Source: Pelobates cultripes (Eukaryota; Chordata; Amphibia; Anura; Pelobatidae). From it: DNA of 64,000 bases. Position 1 is the first letter of the stretch. Every line of letters begins with the position of its first letter. The position numbers were made by a program, and so were the translations under genes. The stretch covers positions 246,332,976-246,396,975 of the forward strand of contig OW240917.1 of the NCBI GenBank assembly GCA_933207985.1, given 5' to 3'. The notes under the pieces were generated by a model, which worked only from the letters and a program-made list of their open reading frames with translations, searched no databases and was not told the origin of the DNA. Below, one piece after another: positions 27,401 through 42,400 of this stretch.

Positions 27401-30400
27401 TTTAGAGATTGAGATACAATTATTTAAGGTAAATTACATCTGATTGAAAGTGAACCCAGTTTTTTTCATGCAGGCTCTGTCAATCATAGCCAGGGGAGGT
27501 GTGGCTAGGGCTGCATAAACAGAAACAAAGTGATTTAACTGCTAAATGGCAGTGAATTGAGCGGTGAAACCTGAGAAGCATGATCTATACACTAAAACTG
27601 GTTCATTAAGCTAAAGTTGGTTAGGTGACTATTGTGTTCCTTTTAAAGTTCGCTGTAAGAACATCTTCACAAAAAATGATTGCACAACGTCTAAGGAACT
27701 ACAGCTGACGTGATGTGCAACCATCTTATAGCTTAAATCACCATGGTTATGGTGTTTCCAACAAAGAATTCCATATTTCTTTCTCTGAAACTGTATTTTA
27801 TATAGAACAGTTTTAAAGGAGTGCATTGTTTTACTAACAAAACTGAACACTTTCTATCGACCTTTAGAAATCCTCACATTGTTCTGAACATCGACCTGGC
27901 TCCCACTATCCTGGACATCGCAGGCCTGGACATCCCCCCTGATATGGACGGAAAATCTATTCTGAAACTTCTGGATACAGAACGACCTGTCAATAGGTAG
28001 GGATATGTGATGTCTGGCCAGACGCTCGCAACAGAACATTACGGATGTTACTAAACACAGCAACAAAATATGACTTCTTAAATTTTCCACTTTTTGGCTT
28101 CGAAAATAAAACCATGGTAACTTCACTTACCTGTTGGAGCACTAAACATGTAGTTGTTGTAAATAATAATAACAAATAAGAACTTTCCTTTAAATCAAAA
28201 TTTCCTTTAATTCGATTACAATCTACTGTAGGGATTCTGAAAGCCAAGTTGTTTTTGGTAATAAACTAGGATAGCTGTCTAAATTGGACAAAATAAGAAG
28301 ATATTTTGTCTATGAAATCCTATGAGGAAAGGTACCGACATGTTTTTGTTCCAGAGAACACAGCATGTCCATATCTAGACTATAAAAAGTGCTAATCATA
28401 CAACCTCAATATTTACACTGTGCTCTGTCAAATGATTGGAAACTTGGCAGGAATAAAAAAAAAAAAAAAAAAGGTAGCAGTTTGCTAACTAGATCTGGAA
28501 TATTGAGCAGAAGAAAAGTTTCTTCATTTTTAAGCATATGATAATCCTAAAAAAATATAAATCTATATGCGTATGTATATAAGAGCAGTTTTGACTCGTT
28601 ATATTTCAATCCGTCAAAATGATGTCTTATTGATGTTGTAGTGAGCCCTGGGTAACCCGGCTGATTACCCCCGCTATTAATGAAAGAAGAGACCCATTTC
28701 CCCCAGTAACTGGACGACACACAGTTCCAGGGGTACAACAACCACTTTACGGCCACAATTGGCTTTATACTTTCCCCATGCAAGGGATGGATCACTCATA
28801 CAGACAATGTCCCCTCCCAGGGGTTGTATAACAGAACCAGAACCCCAGTCCCCTTTGTCCCTTGTTCCCGCCACTCAGTGTCCCCTCCCAGGGTCCTCCG
28901 CTTCCCAGGGGCCTTTCCGTGCGACAGGAACTCATGTCCCTAGTTCCCATAATCCAAATGCAGGGTTTCCCACTTCCCGTGGAAGGGGGGTCTGTATCCC
29001 ATGAGCCTCTGTACCTGGGAGTCCCAGCGCAAGAAAGCATCCCGCCTCTGTGCCTCCCAGTCACAGCCCACCAAACCACCATTGTCCCCAAAGAGTGTCC
29101 CCACCAATCTCAGGGATCCCCAGAACGGCAACCGCCATGAACTGCTTCCATTCACTGGGTCCTTGGATGAAACCAAGCAAGGGAAGCGTCTCCTTTTGGG
29201 ACACAAATGCTCCCCCTGGTCGCCGCTCATCTATACGAGCGGCGGCCGTCCAGAGAAGCACTCATTAATTACTTCCCTTGCGGTTTCACACTTATGTTGC
29301 AAGTTGCCAACATTTTAATTGATTGGTGTGAACATTCCAAGGGGCACTGATGAGGTCCTCATTTGGGAACCGAACAAGGTGGGAAGCAATCCGCGAATGC
29401 TCCCTTTAGATGGCATTCGTCGAATGGGCTGCCACCCAGGGTCGTCACGCACCGAGGCTTCCCTTGGGATTTGTGGTTCTGACACCTCGTTACCTTACCA
29501 GGTGTGAACGTTCTAAGACAACATTCTAAATGAGGTTTTGGGGTGGTCCCCGTTTGGGAGGTGAATGGAACTCATTCTTATTGGCGCTCCCGAACGGGTA
29601 GCAGGTAAAAAAACAGGAATATAACACAACACAGGGGCAACATGGGGAATAACACATAGCAATTCACAAACAGGCAGCGGTCTCACCACACGTGTGAATG
29701 GGAGAAAAACAGCACTCTGGATTAAAAGCGCTTTTATTTGTTTCTCTAAAAGCCATTTTATATTTATTTCTCTGTAGTTTTAAAGGAACCCAGACCAATT
29801 CATCTAAAGATCACATAGAAATGATTGACAGCTGGGAGAAATAACCTCTTTCAATATTTTTTTGTACATTTTTTCATACATTTCATAACTAAACTGCTAA
29901 CACAATGTATAGATGAGAGCAAAAATCATTACAGGCTTTAGAGTCACATGTTAAGTTTTTCTAAAAGGTTAATCAACGCAAGCCATCAACGCAGTAGATT
30001 TTTTGTATAAAGTAATAGTAAAGTAATAGTTTTTATTTTTGTTTAACCTTTTTTTTTATTTGTAGTTTTTGTTTTCTATTTTCTCCCTTTTTTATAGAAT
30101 GTACGGTTTCCACTCTAAACATCCTGGTTTTGAGAAAGCAGTAGCTATCTAAAACCGTGTACACTGTTATTCCAAAATGTATTATTTGTTATTTTGTAAC
30201 TTTTGATCAGACTGGGCTATATTGTTCTTTCTGTTTTTTACAGCGTATGAAAATAGTGACTAGCTTTTTATTTTTGCTGTTAAGAGGTTCGCCCTTTCTA
30301 AAGACCAGAGTGAAAACCCTCTACATTTTTCCAAAATCTTTTTGTGTGTTCGTAATTACTGTAATCAACAGTCACGTGAATTTTTTTTTTTTAAACTTGT

Positions 30401-33400
30401 TTCCAAGGCTTATACAAGCAAAGGTCATCAAACACAATTATAACACAACTTTGTTTTCCTCTTCTTTATTTAAGGTTTCAAGTCCACAAAAAAAGTAAAG
30501 TTTGGAGGGATTCATTTCTGGTAGAAAGAGGGTAAGGATTATTTATGTATTTGTTTTCATTTCTTAACTTTATCACACCTTAGTGAATATAATTGATGTA
30601 ATAAGTGGAGCCTGTGCAGGTTGATTTTGCTCCTGACAGACGGGGACAAATAAAAATTTGATCTGATTTGTATCACTACCCTAACTTTTGAGTGAGGTAT
30701 ATTAATAACTATAGCAGTTGGGTTTAACCCTGGGTTCCCGGGCCAGTTTAGCAGGTCCCCATTGGTTGGATCACATTTATCTTTGGTTCCGGCAGCTGTC
30801 CAATGTTTGTTGTAGCATCACTGCTTTTCCCAGTATAACAGAGAAGACTCTTTTTAACAATGGAAAGACCCTAATGAAAGTGCCTGATTATAGAAACATA
30901 GAATGTGAGGGCAGATTAGAACCCATCTAGTCTGCCCAATTTTCTAAATACTTTCATTAGTCCCTGGCCTTATCTTATAGTTAGGATAGCCTTATGCCTA
31001 TCCCACGCATGCTTAAACTCCTTCACTGTGTTAACCTCTACCACTTCAGCTGGAAGGCTATTCCATGCATCCACTACCCTCTCAGTAAAGTAATACTTCC
31101 TGATATTATTTTTAAACCTTTGCTCCTCTAATTTAAGACTATGTCCTCTTGTTGTGGTAGTTTTTCTTCTTTTAAATATAGTCTCCTCCTTTACTGTGTT
31201 GATTCCCTTTATATATTTAAATGTTTCTATCATATCCCCCCTGTCTCGTCTTTCCTCCAAGCTATACATGTTAAGTTCCTTTAACCTTTCCTGGTAAGTT
31301 TTATCCTGCAATCCATAAACCAGTTTAGTAGCCCTTCTCTGAACCCTCTCTAAGGTATCAATATCCTTCTGAAGATACGGTCTCCAGTACTGTGTACAAT
31401 ACTCCAAGTGAGATCTCACCAGTGTTCTGTACAATGGCATGAGCACTTCCCTCTTTCTGCTGCTAATACCTCTCCCTATACAATCAAGCATTATGCTAGT
31501 ATTTCCTGCTTCTCTATTACACTGTCTGCCTACCTTTAAGCCATTAGAAATTATCACCCCTATATCCCTTTCCTCAGATGTTGCGCTTAGGACTCTATCA
31601 AATATTCTGTACTCTGCCCTTGGGTTTTTACGTCCAAGATGCATTATCTTGCACTTATCCACATTAAATGTCAGTTGCCACAATTCTGACCATTTTTCTA
31701 GTTTACCTAAATCATTTGCCATTTGGGTTATCCAGGGCTGGTGCAAGTATTTTTGCTACCAAACAAAAATTTGCCCCCCCCCCCTATATGTTCTGCCCAC
31801 CATGTGAATCATAATTATTGTAGAGAATGTAGTGTGTGTGTTCTTATGGAATGTAGTGTATAGGGATACCAGTTTGTGTGTATAAGGGATGCAGTGTGTG
31901 TTTGTGTGTAAGGAATGCATTGTGTGTTTCTGTGTGTGTGTGTAAGGGATGCATTGTGTGAATCTGTGTTTGTATGTGTAAGGAATACAAGATGTGTTTC
32001 TGTGTATGTAATGTAATGCAGTGTGTGTCTGTAAGGGGTCCATTCAGTGTGTGTTAGAGATGCATTGTGTTTGTGTGTGTGTGTGTGTGTGTAAGAGAAG
32101 CAGTGAGTGTGTGTGTGTATGTGTGTATGTGTAAGGAATGCATTTTGTGTTTTTATGTGCAAGGGCTTCATTTTGTATGTATAAGGGCTGCATTGTGTGT
32201 GTACTGGATGTATTGTGTTTCTGTGTGTGTGTAAGGGAAGCATGGTGTTTCTGTGTGTGTAAGCAAAGCATGGTGTGTTTCTGTGTGTGTAGGATGCATT
32301 GTATGTTTCTGTGTGTGAGACCCTTAATGATCACTCCCCCCCATCCCTTAGTGGTCTCATCTCATAGTCTCCCCTCCTGTCCCTTTGAGGTCTCCCCTCC
32401 TGTCCCTTTGAGCTATCCCCTCCTGTCCCTTTGAGCTCTCCCCTCCTGTCCCTTTGAGCTCTCCCCTCCTGTCCTCCCCCCTCCTGTCCCTTTGAGCTCT
32501 CCCCTCCTGTCCCTTTGAGCTCTCCCCTCCTGTCCCTTTGAGCTCTCCCCTCCTGTCCCTTTGAGCTCTCCCCTCCTGTCCCTTGAGCTCCCTCCCCCCA
32601 TCCCTTAGTGGTCTCATCTCATAGTCTCCCCTCCTGTCCCTTTTGAGCTCTCCCCTCCTGTCCCTTTTGAGCTCTCCCCTCCTGTCCCTTTTGAGCTCTC
32701 CCCTCCTGTCCCTTTTGAGCTCTGCCCTCCTGTCCCTTTGAGCTCTCCCCTCCTGTCCCTTTGTGTTCTGCACTCCACTTCCCCTATCCCTTAATTCTCT
32801 CCCCTTGACACTTAGTGCTCTCCCCTGCCCCCAGTCCCATATTGCTCTCCCCTGCCCCCAGTCCCATATGACTCCTTTACACATATTCTAATTTTAAAAA
32901 AGTCTCTTTTTCTAAAGTCTAAAACTTTTGTTTTTGTGTGGTGTGACTCAGTCACTTTTCTTATATTAAACCACACTGCCTGATCACTGGATCATAAACT
33001 TTCACCTACAGTCACCTTTCACCTATCTGATACCAAATCTCCGTTTGTTAACACTAAATCTAGTATGGCCTCTTTACAAGTTGGCTCCTCAACGACTTGT
33101 TTTAGAGACAATCCCAGTAGGGAGTTTAGAATATGTGTGCTCCTGGCACAAGCAGCTATTTTGTTTTCCAATTCACATCAGGAAGATTAAAGTCACCCAT
33201 GATGATAACTTCCCCCTTCATTGTCAATTTAGCTTTTTTTTTCAACTAGTAGATTATCTAACTCTTCTATTTGTCCTGGGTGCCTATAAATCACACCTAC
33301 ATGAGTTACTGTGTGATTACCAAATTCTCACGTAACCCAAACGGACTCTATGTTCACCTCGCTAACTTTTTTATTAGGCTAGATTTAAGGCTATCCTTCA

Positions 33401-36400
33401 CATACAGGGCATCCCTTTCTTGCCTTCCCTGTCTTTTCTATATAAAGAGTACCCTGGTATTGCTATGTCCCAGTCATTTTTCTTATTATACCATGTCTCC
33501 GTAACAGCGACTGAATCTACATTATCAGTTGCCATCATTGCCACAAGTTCATGGATCTTATTCCCTAAACTGCGAGCATTTGTAGACATGACTCTAATTT
33601 CTAATTTTTTAACACACTTACCTCAGGCACCTTCTGTCCTTGTTTTGGGGACAATTGATTGATATTTTATCACCCTTTTGCCCTCCCTCCTAGTTTAAAT
33701 ACATCCTAGCAAAACCTCTGAACTGACCACTGAGAACATGTTCCCTATTGAGAAAGATGCAAACCATCTTTTTTGTACAGTTCATTTCCATTCCTAATAG
33801 AGCTACCATGAGAAATGAAGCCAAACCCTTGCACCATTCACTAAGCCACAAGTTAAAGTCCCTAATACGCATCTGCCTGTCGTTCTGAGTGTTATGCACC
33901 AGCAGAACTTCAGAGAATGACAGTGTGGAAGCAACCTGCCGTATATCATTGGCAAAAACACAAAAAAACTTCCTTTACCTCTGAAACCTTAGCCAAGTCG
34001 TTTGTCCCTAGATGGACAAGTACATCCAATTTCCCTTCCTGCTTTGCTCGCTTAACAATATTACAAAAAATTCTCCTGTCTCTGTGAGCAGTAGCTCCAG
34101 GAAGAAATCTCACAAGACCACTATTGTCCAGCTCCACGCCTCTTATGATAGAATCCCCCAACAACAACTGCTTTCTATCAGGCCTCACCTTATCCTTTTT
34201 GTCATTGGCTGCAGTCTTGCTCAGCTTTGACATCGAGGATGGTGGTTCCACAAACTCGGTGCCTGAGCCTGTCTCCATATCACCACTAGACTATACTATA
34301 ATTTATTATAATGTTTGTTTGATTAAAATGTATGGATAGGTCCTCAACATAATCTTCCAGTTGAGGAGTGAGTCTTCAAGCTAATGTTATGCACATCATT
34401 TGAGACTGTTTTTTCTTCAATATAGTGCGATAGTTATATAGTGATGATTTAAGGCTCAAGCATTTTTTGAACTCATTGAAAGAAGAGTGCAAGTTAATAG
34501 ACCAGTAGACTTTTTATGTATATGATTTATTTATATTATTATGGGTACGCATTCTAGAATTGTTCTTATTTCACTATTTTTATTTGGCACATTTTCCATT
34601 TTTCAGTAAATTATTGCACAAACGGGAGAACGAAAAAGTTGATGCTCAGGAAGAGAACTTTCTACCAAAATACCAACGAGTCAAGGACTTGTGTCAGAGA
34701 GCAGAGTACCAGACAGCTTGTGAACAATTGGGGCAGGTTGGTACTCATTACATAATTCCAGCCAAGGTGGCATATGTGAGCAAGGTCGCAGCTGCTATGC
34801 AACTATAGACCCCAACGCTCTGCTCAGTCATTTAATTCCTGCGGGAAAACCACGACGACGGTTCATTCAAGAAAATCCGGCAACAAGTCATAATGCAAAA
34901 ACGCTAAAATTGTTCAGTCTATTGATGGTTAAACATTATTTCAGGAGTAAAGCAAGTTTCTGCAGTAGCAGTTGCGTCATTCTTTAATATACAGAAACTT
35001 TATAGTTTTATGGGAGCACGAATGTGACATTAAATGGGAAAATTGCTGAATTTTAGCATTGAGAGATAAAGCCAGGATAACTCTTCATATTTCTCTTGTA
35101 ATTATTCTGTTTAAAGGAAAGATAAGTGCTTGATATTGTTTCCACAGAGCAGGACGTTTGTACCCAGGAACTGACTGTGAGAAATAAGGCACAGGCGCTA
35201 TCTGCCTCTGAAACGCGTGGTCCAACTCTCTTAATGAATCTAAAATGCGAGCCATTTTCAGTTTATGTTCCCATGTTTTCAGCTGAATGACTCTCGCCCC
35301 ATTATATTCTGCCCAATGTTTTGCTGGCTGCGTAGATGCTTGACCCCGTTTGTTACCATTGCATCCCTAGCCAGTGCCGTTTGACGTGCTTCTTTATATA
35401 CAGTTGCTCACGCATTTGTTCTACAACAGGGGTGCCCAGAAGTTAGATTCCCAGATGTTTTAAAACTACTTTGCATGCGTTTAGAATGACAAAGCATCAT
35501 TGAAGCTGTAGTTTTAAAACATCTGGGATCTAACTTCTGGGCAACCCTATTCTACGCTGTTGTGATACATGACTTTTCAAAACTGCTTGCTACAACAACT
35601 GGAAGGGGCAGAGAGCAGTGCCTGGCACATGCCAGGTAAGAAGTCAAACAATGGGGTGCCAGGGCTCTCTGGACATCATAACCACTGCAGCACACTGCAG
35701 TGGTTATGGTGCCTGCAGTGTTCCTTTAAGGCTGGAACGCATCATAGGATTTTGCTATGCAGATCTGAATATCTACATTTTGCTTGTTTTTGCTGTAAAC
35801 CTTTTTAGGGCCAGTGGACATAAACTCACAGCTTATTTTGGACAATCCAGCATAAGCCAAGGGCATGCATTCTCCGCAAGCTTTGTGTTTAATTAGATCT
35901 GCTTTTCTGACCAAGACTCTACATTTTGGGTTAAAAAAAGAGCCAGGCCCCTTCAATTCACGCATAATCAGTTTGCTGGACAGCTGGTCAGATGTTGGCA
36001 GTAGGGCAGCACAGACGCTCCAAAGGTCAGTTACAAATCACAGCTTCCTGAGAGCTTAGCGCTTCCTCTACGGACATGGCTAATTGCATGAATCATAATT
36101 TCTCTTTAATTTATTTTCTAACTTCAAAGCACTTTGATGGCATACACACTTGTAATCAGCTTGACATGTGATTTTTCGAATACTAGGAGATTTTACCGGC
36201 AGATGCACTTCTCTTTAACCAACTCATACATTTTGTATCCTTGATTAATACTTATTTTCATATATATTCTAGTCCCCTAATGACCCTGTGATTGTTACCT
36301 AGTAACGAGGACTGCACTATTCTGTTTAACCCCTCTGATGCTAATTTGGTGATCCATATAAAGACTTGCATATATATTCCACCTGCAAGTGAAAGACAGA

Positions 36401-39400
36401 GGAAATAAAAACCCAAAACTCTGCACCATTCGTTTTTAATTTTTAATTTTGCATTAACAATCTGTCACGTTTTCAGCGGAAGTATCTCGTAATGCATTAC
36501 TTGACTGCATCAAGTTTTGTCAAGCTGAGATCAAGACAGGGATAGGACAAAGACGTGGTCAGGTTCAGCAAATGGATCAGTCCAGACAGCGAAAGATAAA
36601 TGAGTAATAAAACAGGCTTGAGGATCAAATACCAAATAGACAAAGTATCTGGATCCGATACATGACAGGCGCACAGTCGGATTTGCCGGCATATGCGCTA
36701 ACTTACCCAAATCCCCATTAAAACACGGACACAGGTTATACTGTTGGAAATAATTAGTCCACAGCTTTATTAAATTATTAATAAAATAATTAAGGAATAA
36801 CAAATGGGGTCATTGCCAACAAATCTTATTAAAGTTAACATCCCCCCATATACATAACATACCCCTAGGAATGACCCTACAATAATAACAATAGATAACA
36901 ATCTACATAACATGTTAATACAGAAACTGGCTGCCCAATATGGACACATTTCCATCAGGTTAAATTGTAGGGGTGTACCAAGACACCGCTACCCACCATA
37001 TCGATTGTAGTGGTGTACCAAGATACGACTACCCACCAGTTCCAGTGTACGGTGTACCAAGACACCACCACACCCCCAGGATTTGGAGCCACCGACGGGC
37101 TCGAACCTACCAATCACGTGCAACACTGCCCAATCCACACTAAACCTCAGGATGCCCACTTTCTCCTCCATCTACCCTCCGATTTAACCAGGCCATTCCC
37201 CGCCGCTGTGAAAAAATGGGAAATCAACTAACCTAACCAAATACAGGGAGGGTGGGATGGACAACTGACAGGTAAGCTTAGGTTCAGTTAAAATGGCCAC
37301 TTCATATAATGGCCGGTATAAATACTCGCCTTATGGCTCCGCCTTACCCAGGATGCTAGCTGTCACTAACTTCCTGTGTCTGCTATGCCTACCTCTTGGC
37401 TGCGCTGATCGATGGGCAACAAGTCTATCACTTGCACTTATCGGGATTATAATACATATGATCAGTGATCGAGGATAGGTGCTTTAAATAGGGGACTCAC
37501 TAGGACGGCTCAACGTGCCACTCCGCCCCCTCTCCTTCAAAGCATATTGTGCTTGCCACAAACATTGTTTCACCAGCCCCCACCACATACAAGGATGCAA
37601 CCCAGTCCTGTACATGGGACAGCGGTGGCGAAGGTACTGCAGCTTGTAGAACTCGGGAGGTTGCATCAACAATCGTGGGGCCAGATAGGCTCTGGCCCGG
37701 AGGAGAGATTTCTTGTAGAAGAGCTGGCCACACAGTGGCCATGAGAGGGAAAGTGAGACCCTGGCTGTGGCGGAACCAACCTCGCCACTAGGCACTGCAG
37801 AAGCCTGGTTGCTCGCCTGCTCCCTTTAGACTATGGCCCTGCAATTCAGACCTGTTATTTTCCCTGCTGAAAGGCTTATTCATGCCTTTCTGCCAGGGTG
37901 TTCGGTAGATTCCATCTACCGAACAAACTACCGAACGATGGACCACCTGGGAACTAGAGTGTGCCGTCAATTGACCGCCCAGAAGCTGCGGTTAACCGCA
38001 GCTTAATTGATGAACGCTGGGTGGCCTTTGTTCGGTTGCCGAACACGTGGCAGCGGCCATTTTACCTCATGAACAGCCAGCGGTGTTTAGCGCCCAAACT
38101 ATGGAACTGAAAACGGACACTTATTGGCGCGAACACCGCTGAGCCGCCAGCCTCCTTACCTTCTCATTCGGTAGCGGAACCGAATGACTGTTCATTCGGT
38201 AATTTAACCGGGTGAACAGCATCACCCCAGATAGCTAAGCCATGGAGCCTATTCGTGTAATGAAAGACTATGGGAAAGACTTTGGCTCCATGGCGATTGA
38301 AATGTATGAATGTAATTTGAGCGCCGTTCGGTAGTAATGTGCACTCAGATCTAAGCTATTTGGGGATATGTAGAATGTCTATGTCTTATGTAGTAAATGT
38401 AACTGTATGTAATTTTATGTCTTATACTGCCTTTTTAATACCATGTGGTTAATGGAGTTTTGCCTCTGTCCTTGGAGATAATTGGATTACTTCCCAATTA
38501 TCTCCAGGACAGAGAGGAGGGATTGTGATGCATTGGGGGATGGTTGAAATGTGTAAGTCTGTGATTGGTTCTTGTACCCTTTGTGTCCCAGTCTCCCATC
38601 TGGTCCCCTAGGGGAGTGTCCACCAGGTGGGAGACCTGCATAAAAGCCAGTAAACCAGATTCTGCTTGACCCTCAAAACAAAGTGTCGTCTCGTCTTTGG
38701 GGGGATTTACTGTATGCTGTTAGAGACTGATTGCCAGGGGTGTAAGCCACTTGGGTGCTTTCCCTGTTCGTCTGCTAGCAGCTATTCGTGTGTCTCCAGT
38801 TTGGCAGTTTGGAGTGCTACTTGGTATGCAGTTCAGGAGTTTCGAGTATTCCCTTGGTTGCAATTCGGGAGTTGGTGAATTCGTGGGTTTACAGTTCGGG
38901 AGATTGGTGCTTGCAATAGCTGTCTGTGCATCTGAAAAAGGGGGATATCGCCTAAACAGTTTTTAACCTCTTGTGGGCAAAACGGTCCGTTACACTGTCA
39001 AAATCCTTTTTGCTTTTGTGAATTTTTTTAAACCATATTGAAAAATATTTTTTGCTGTAGACCGCAATACTCTTTTTTTTGGGGGGTTTTTGTAGTAAAA
39101 AATTATAGCATCTCTGATTTAACTCATCCAACCCATGCCAATGGTTGGTACAGCCCAGCAACAATGATTAACACAGTAGATACAGGAGCCTAAAAAGCAT
39201 CCACACTTTCCGACAGAGCTACAAACAATGAGTAGATTGAAAAATATTGTCTACAATAGGGTCGCTCACATGTCAGAGAGCTGTTGTGTTGAACTTGCAG
39301 CAGTTGCATTGATGGTTCCTCAGCAAGTTGATATAATTTTGTGTATAGATGGAGGCAGTTTAAAGAGTGAGGCTGAGTGACTATCATATAAATTATCCTT

Positions 39401-42400
39401 AAACTTTAGAGTCAACATCTTAATCTGCGTGGTGGTGAGAAGAAGAATAATAGAAACTGACTTGCATGAAACGCTTACACTTCCTTTGCATCAATAAAAT
39501 GAATGTTCAGATGCCATCAGTTGTTGGGGTGTCCCCCATCTTGGGGGGATAATGATTTCACTATCCTGCTGTCATGTGGCCCCATCAAGCCTCCTTTAAT
39601 TAATAGCAAATCGATGATTCCCCAACCACCCTGTTCATTTGTTCATCTTGGTGGAAAAACAAACCAACAAGTCGCTAAAATGCCAGGCAGTCGTGTAACA
39701 TGAAATTTAAAAAATAATATTAATTGCATGGATACTTTGCCACTATCAGGCTCATTGCAGTTTATGATTGGCAACCTATACATCTTGAGTTGTGGGTTCA
39801 AAAGAATGCACAGATGAACTTCACAAGTCCATATTATTATCTTGGAGAAATGCCTGCACAGAAGGATGATGGGAAAATTGAAACACAACTAGGGACTACT
39901 CCTCTTATTACTAGACATTTGGCAGGTATGCATTGCTCTATAGAAAACACGTGTGGCGTAAATTAAACTAAATGTTCCCCACGTAACTTTGTTTCTGGTT
40001 CAGAAATTATGGGGAATGGTTTTCTCTCAGATGTGAGCCACGTTTTGGAACAGAGTATCCACAGTAAGCAATATCAGCCGTCCCGCTCTGATTGTTCCAG
40101 CTTGCCTCCGGCATGCAGACACAACTCTGGGCTTCGTATCGCAGTTCATGAACCTAATAAAATGTAACACAGAAGTTAATCTCAAAGTAAATGTTTTCCG
40201 TTCTAAATTCTGCTGAAAATGCTGACTCGTCAGTGGAGGTTTACCTAATAACTTTAGCTATTTCCTGTACTCCACCCTGGCTGGGGAAATTGTTCAAAAT
40301 TTAGATAAACAGATTCCTCAGATATTGTGAGAGGTAGGATACAGGCAAATTGTTGTGACTCGTTCGGAGCACAGGTGAACATGGTCACAGCCTCATTGCA
40401 TGATCTGCTTTCATTTAAATTAACTAAGGATGTTTGAACATAAATTCTACAAAAAAATCACTTATTTTACCGAGGTTCCAGTTTTTGAAACATCATTGTT
40501 ACAAATTGTCGTGTTGGATTACCACTCACTGAAGTGTGTTTTTTTTTTAAATGGGGGAATTAGAACAAAAGGATATAAAAGATTAAAACGTGGGTAACAA
40601 ATGCAAACCGGGAAGGAGAAACCCAACGCATTTCACTTAATAGAGAGTAATAATTCTTTTGCCATGCCGTATGTCTATTTTTTTAATAAATGGCTATTTT
40701 TCCACTGTAGAAATGGCAGTGTGTGGAGGACACAAACGGCAAACTCCGGCTCCACAAGTGCAAAGGTATGGCAAGTCTCACTGCACCACCAGTGCCGAGC
40801 AGCAAGCAAAAATCTCCGAACCTCATGTCCAATTACTACAACACGAACAGCGATGAATGCAACTGCGACGGTATCAACTACAAACTTGCCGCGCTGGGAC
40901 GCAAAAAGAAGTTGCTCACAAAGAAAAGTAATTATTTCATGATGTGCAATGGGCCACTCTTTCCATCTGACTAAAGCCAATTCATTGTACTATGGGTTTA
41001 ATCACTAGAATGGTGAGCTATGGTGAATCCAAAACAAAACTCTGGAAATTTAAGCTAGGATAGCACTGATGGAGACAAGGCTCATTTAAGAAGTAGTAGA
41101 TGACCAGAAATGATTGATGTGAATTCAGTCTTTGATGTTTAAAACTGCATTGCACAACATGGAGTGTAACAGGCTATGGTATTGCCTGTGGCCAGATATT
41201 GCTGCGCCCAGTACAGGGTGTGCAATTTAGATCCACAACATGGGGTAAGGGAGATGATTGGGTGCGTATAGTGATGTGTGGAGTTTGATTGTGTTGTACA
41301 TTGTGGGACTTGGTAGATGATTCCCAATAAAGTATCATAAATTACATCTTGCATTGTCTAATATTTTAGCACGGTACCCAGCTAAATAGTTTGTGACCCT
41401 ATTCTGTTTAATACACCATTTCCATATGGTCTGTTGGTGAACACGCCAAGCACTATATACACTGCAGTTTATTGTGATAGTTGTGGCGCTTGGACTCTAT
41501 CGCTGAAAACGTCACCTTGAGAGTGTGTGTTTGGACCACTCAGTGGGTAAACTCTACTACCCCGTTTCATGTGAGTATTGGGGTGGAACCGTGGTGCCTG
41601 AGATTAGGATTAAAATCTCAGAATTGGCAAGGATTTAAAAGGAACATTTTTTAGGGACAACTTACTATCACTGTAATCACTACACAAAATTGCAGTGGTT
41701 TTGGTGCTTTGATTATCCCCTTAAAATAGCTTCTACTTATGCAGAGCAGCGTGTGTTGGAAAATCTTTTGTCACGATGCCCTCTAGTGCTTATTTGTAGG
41801 TAATGCATGGAATCAAGAGAAGCCAAAAAGACTATGGAGTTCCATTAGTGTAACTATTTTAGTTCTCATATGGTACTCTTATCTAACTGATCAAAGGTAT
41901 TCTTACAGCCGTAGGGACATATACTTAGATGTACTGGCACAAAACTAGTAGAGAGCCCTTCCTGGTACTTGAGCCAACAATTGTGACTGTTGTAGACAAA
42001 GTGCGATGTAAGATCGACCTGTGAGCATATAGTTTAAAGGAAGAGAGACAATATGAGAGGCGTCATAGAAAACGTTTGACACTCTGTGCAGAGCATTTTT
42101 TACAGTGAGGATGTGGGGGCAACACACAATTATAATACAATTATTTATTGAGAGGCAACATATTCTGAACACAGCAGTATAACGGGGAAAGATGGGGGTT
42201 TTACAGCGATTTCGGTTGCTTAAAAGGGTTTAAACGTTAACCAGCTATGCTATTAATTCAATGCATAACAAGTGACCATTGTGAGTTACGAGTAGAATAT
42301 GTTTACCAGAGTAATAGATCTGACGGAGGTTTCTTCATCATACAATTGGGAAGGTTAGATACTCAGCACTGAACTACTTTTAGAACTAAATATTTATTAT

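Larger units (their letters stand above)
30885..34290 (-). mobile_element. CR1-like LINE, reverse strand, interrupted
   Basis: From right to left on the minus strand it has an ORF1 esterase-like piece, an endonuclease region, an inserted tandem-repeat block (31735-32885), and an RT C-terminal frame followed by a 3' tail near 30890 (the + strand reads gaacccatctagtctgccc). RT motifs A to C are missing. It lies antisense in the SULF2 intron between 30531 and 34607. Two insertions side by side cannot be excluded. Confidence 0.78.

Noticed and set aside
28759..29318. Overlapping frames of about 100 codons on both strands
   Set aside because: Sequence is GC-rich with few stops by composition and looks like an LTR; frames on both strands argue against a gene.
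32370..32770. Regular repeats considered as a CRISPR array
   Set aside because: Units are head-to-tail without spacers, and the DNA is vertebrate.
32357..32884. 175-codon minus-strand frame with repeated GELKRDRR units
   Set aside because: It is the translation of a 23 bp minisatellite; the repeat is open in more than one frame.
37484..37795. 103-codon minus-strand frame next to the LTR at 37766
   Set aside because: No recognisable domain, crosses the LTR edge, and + strand frames overlap it.
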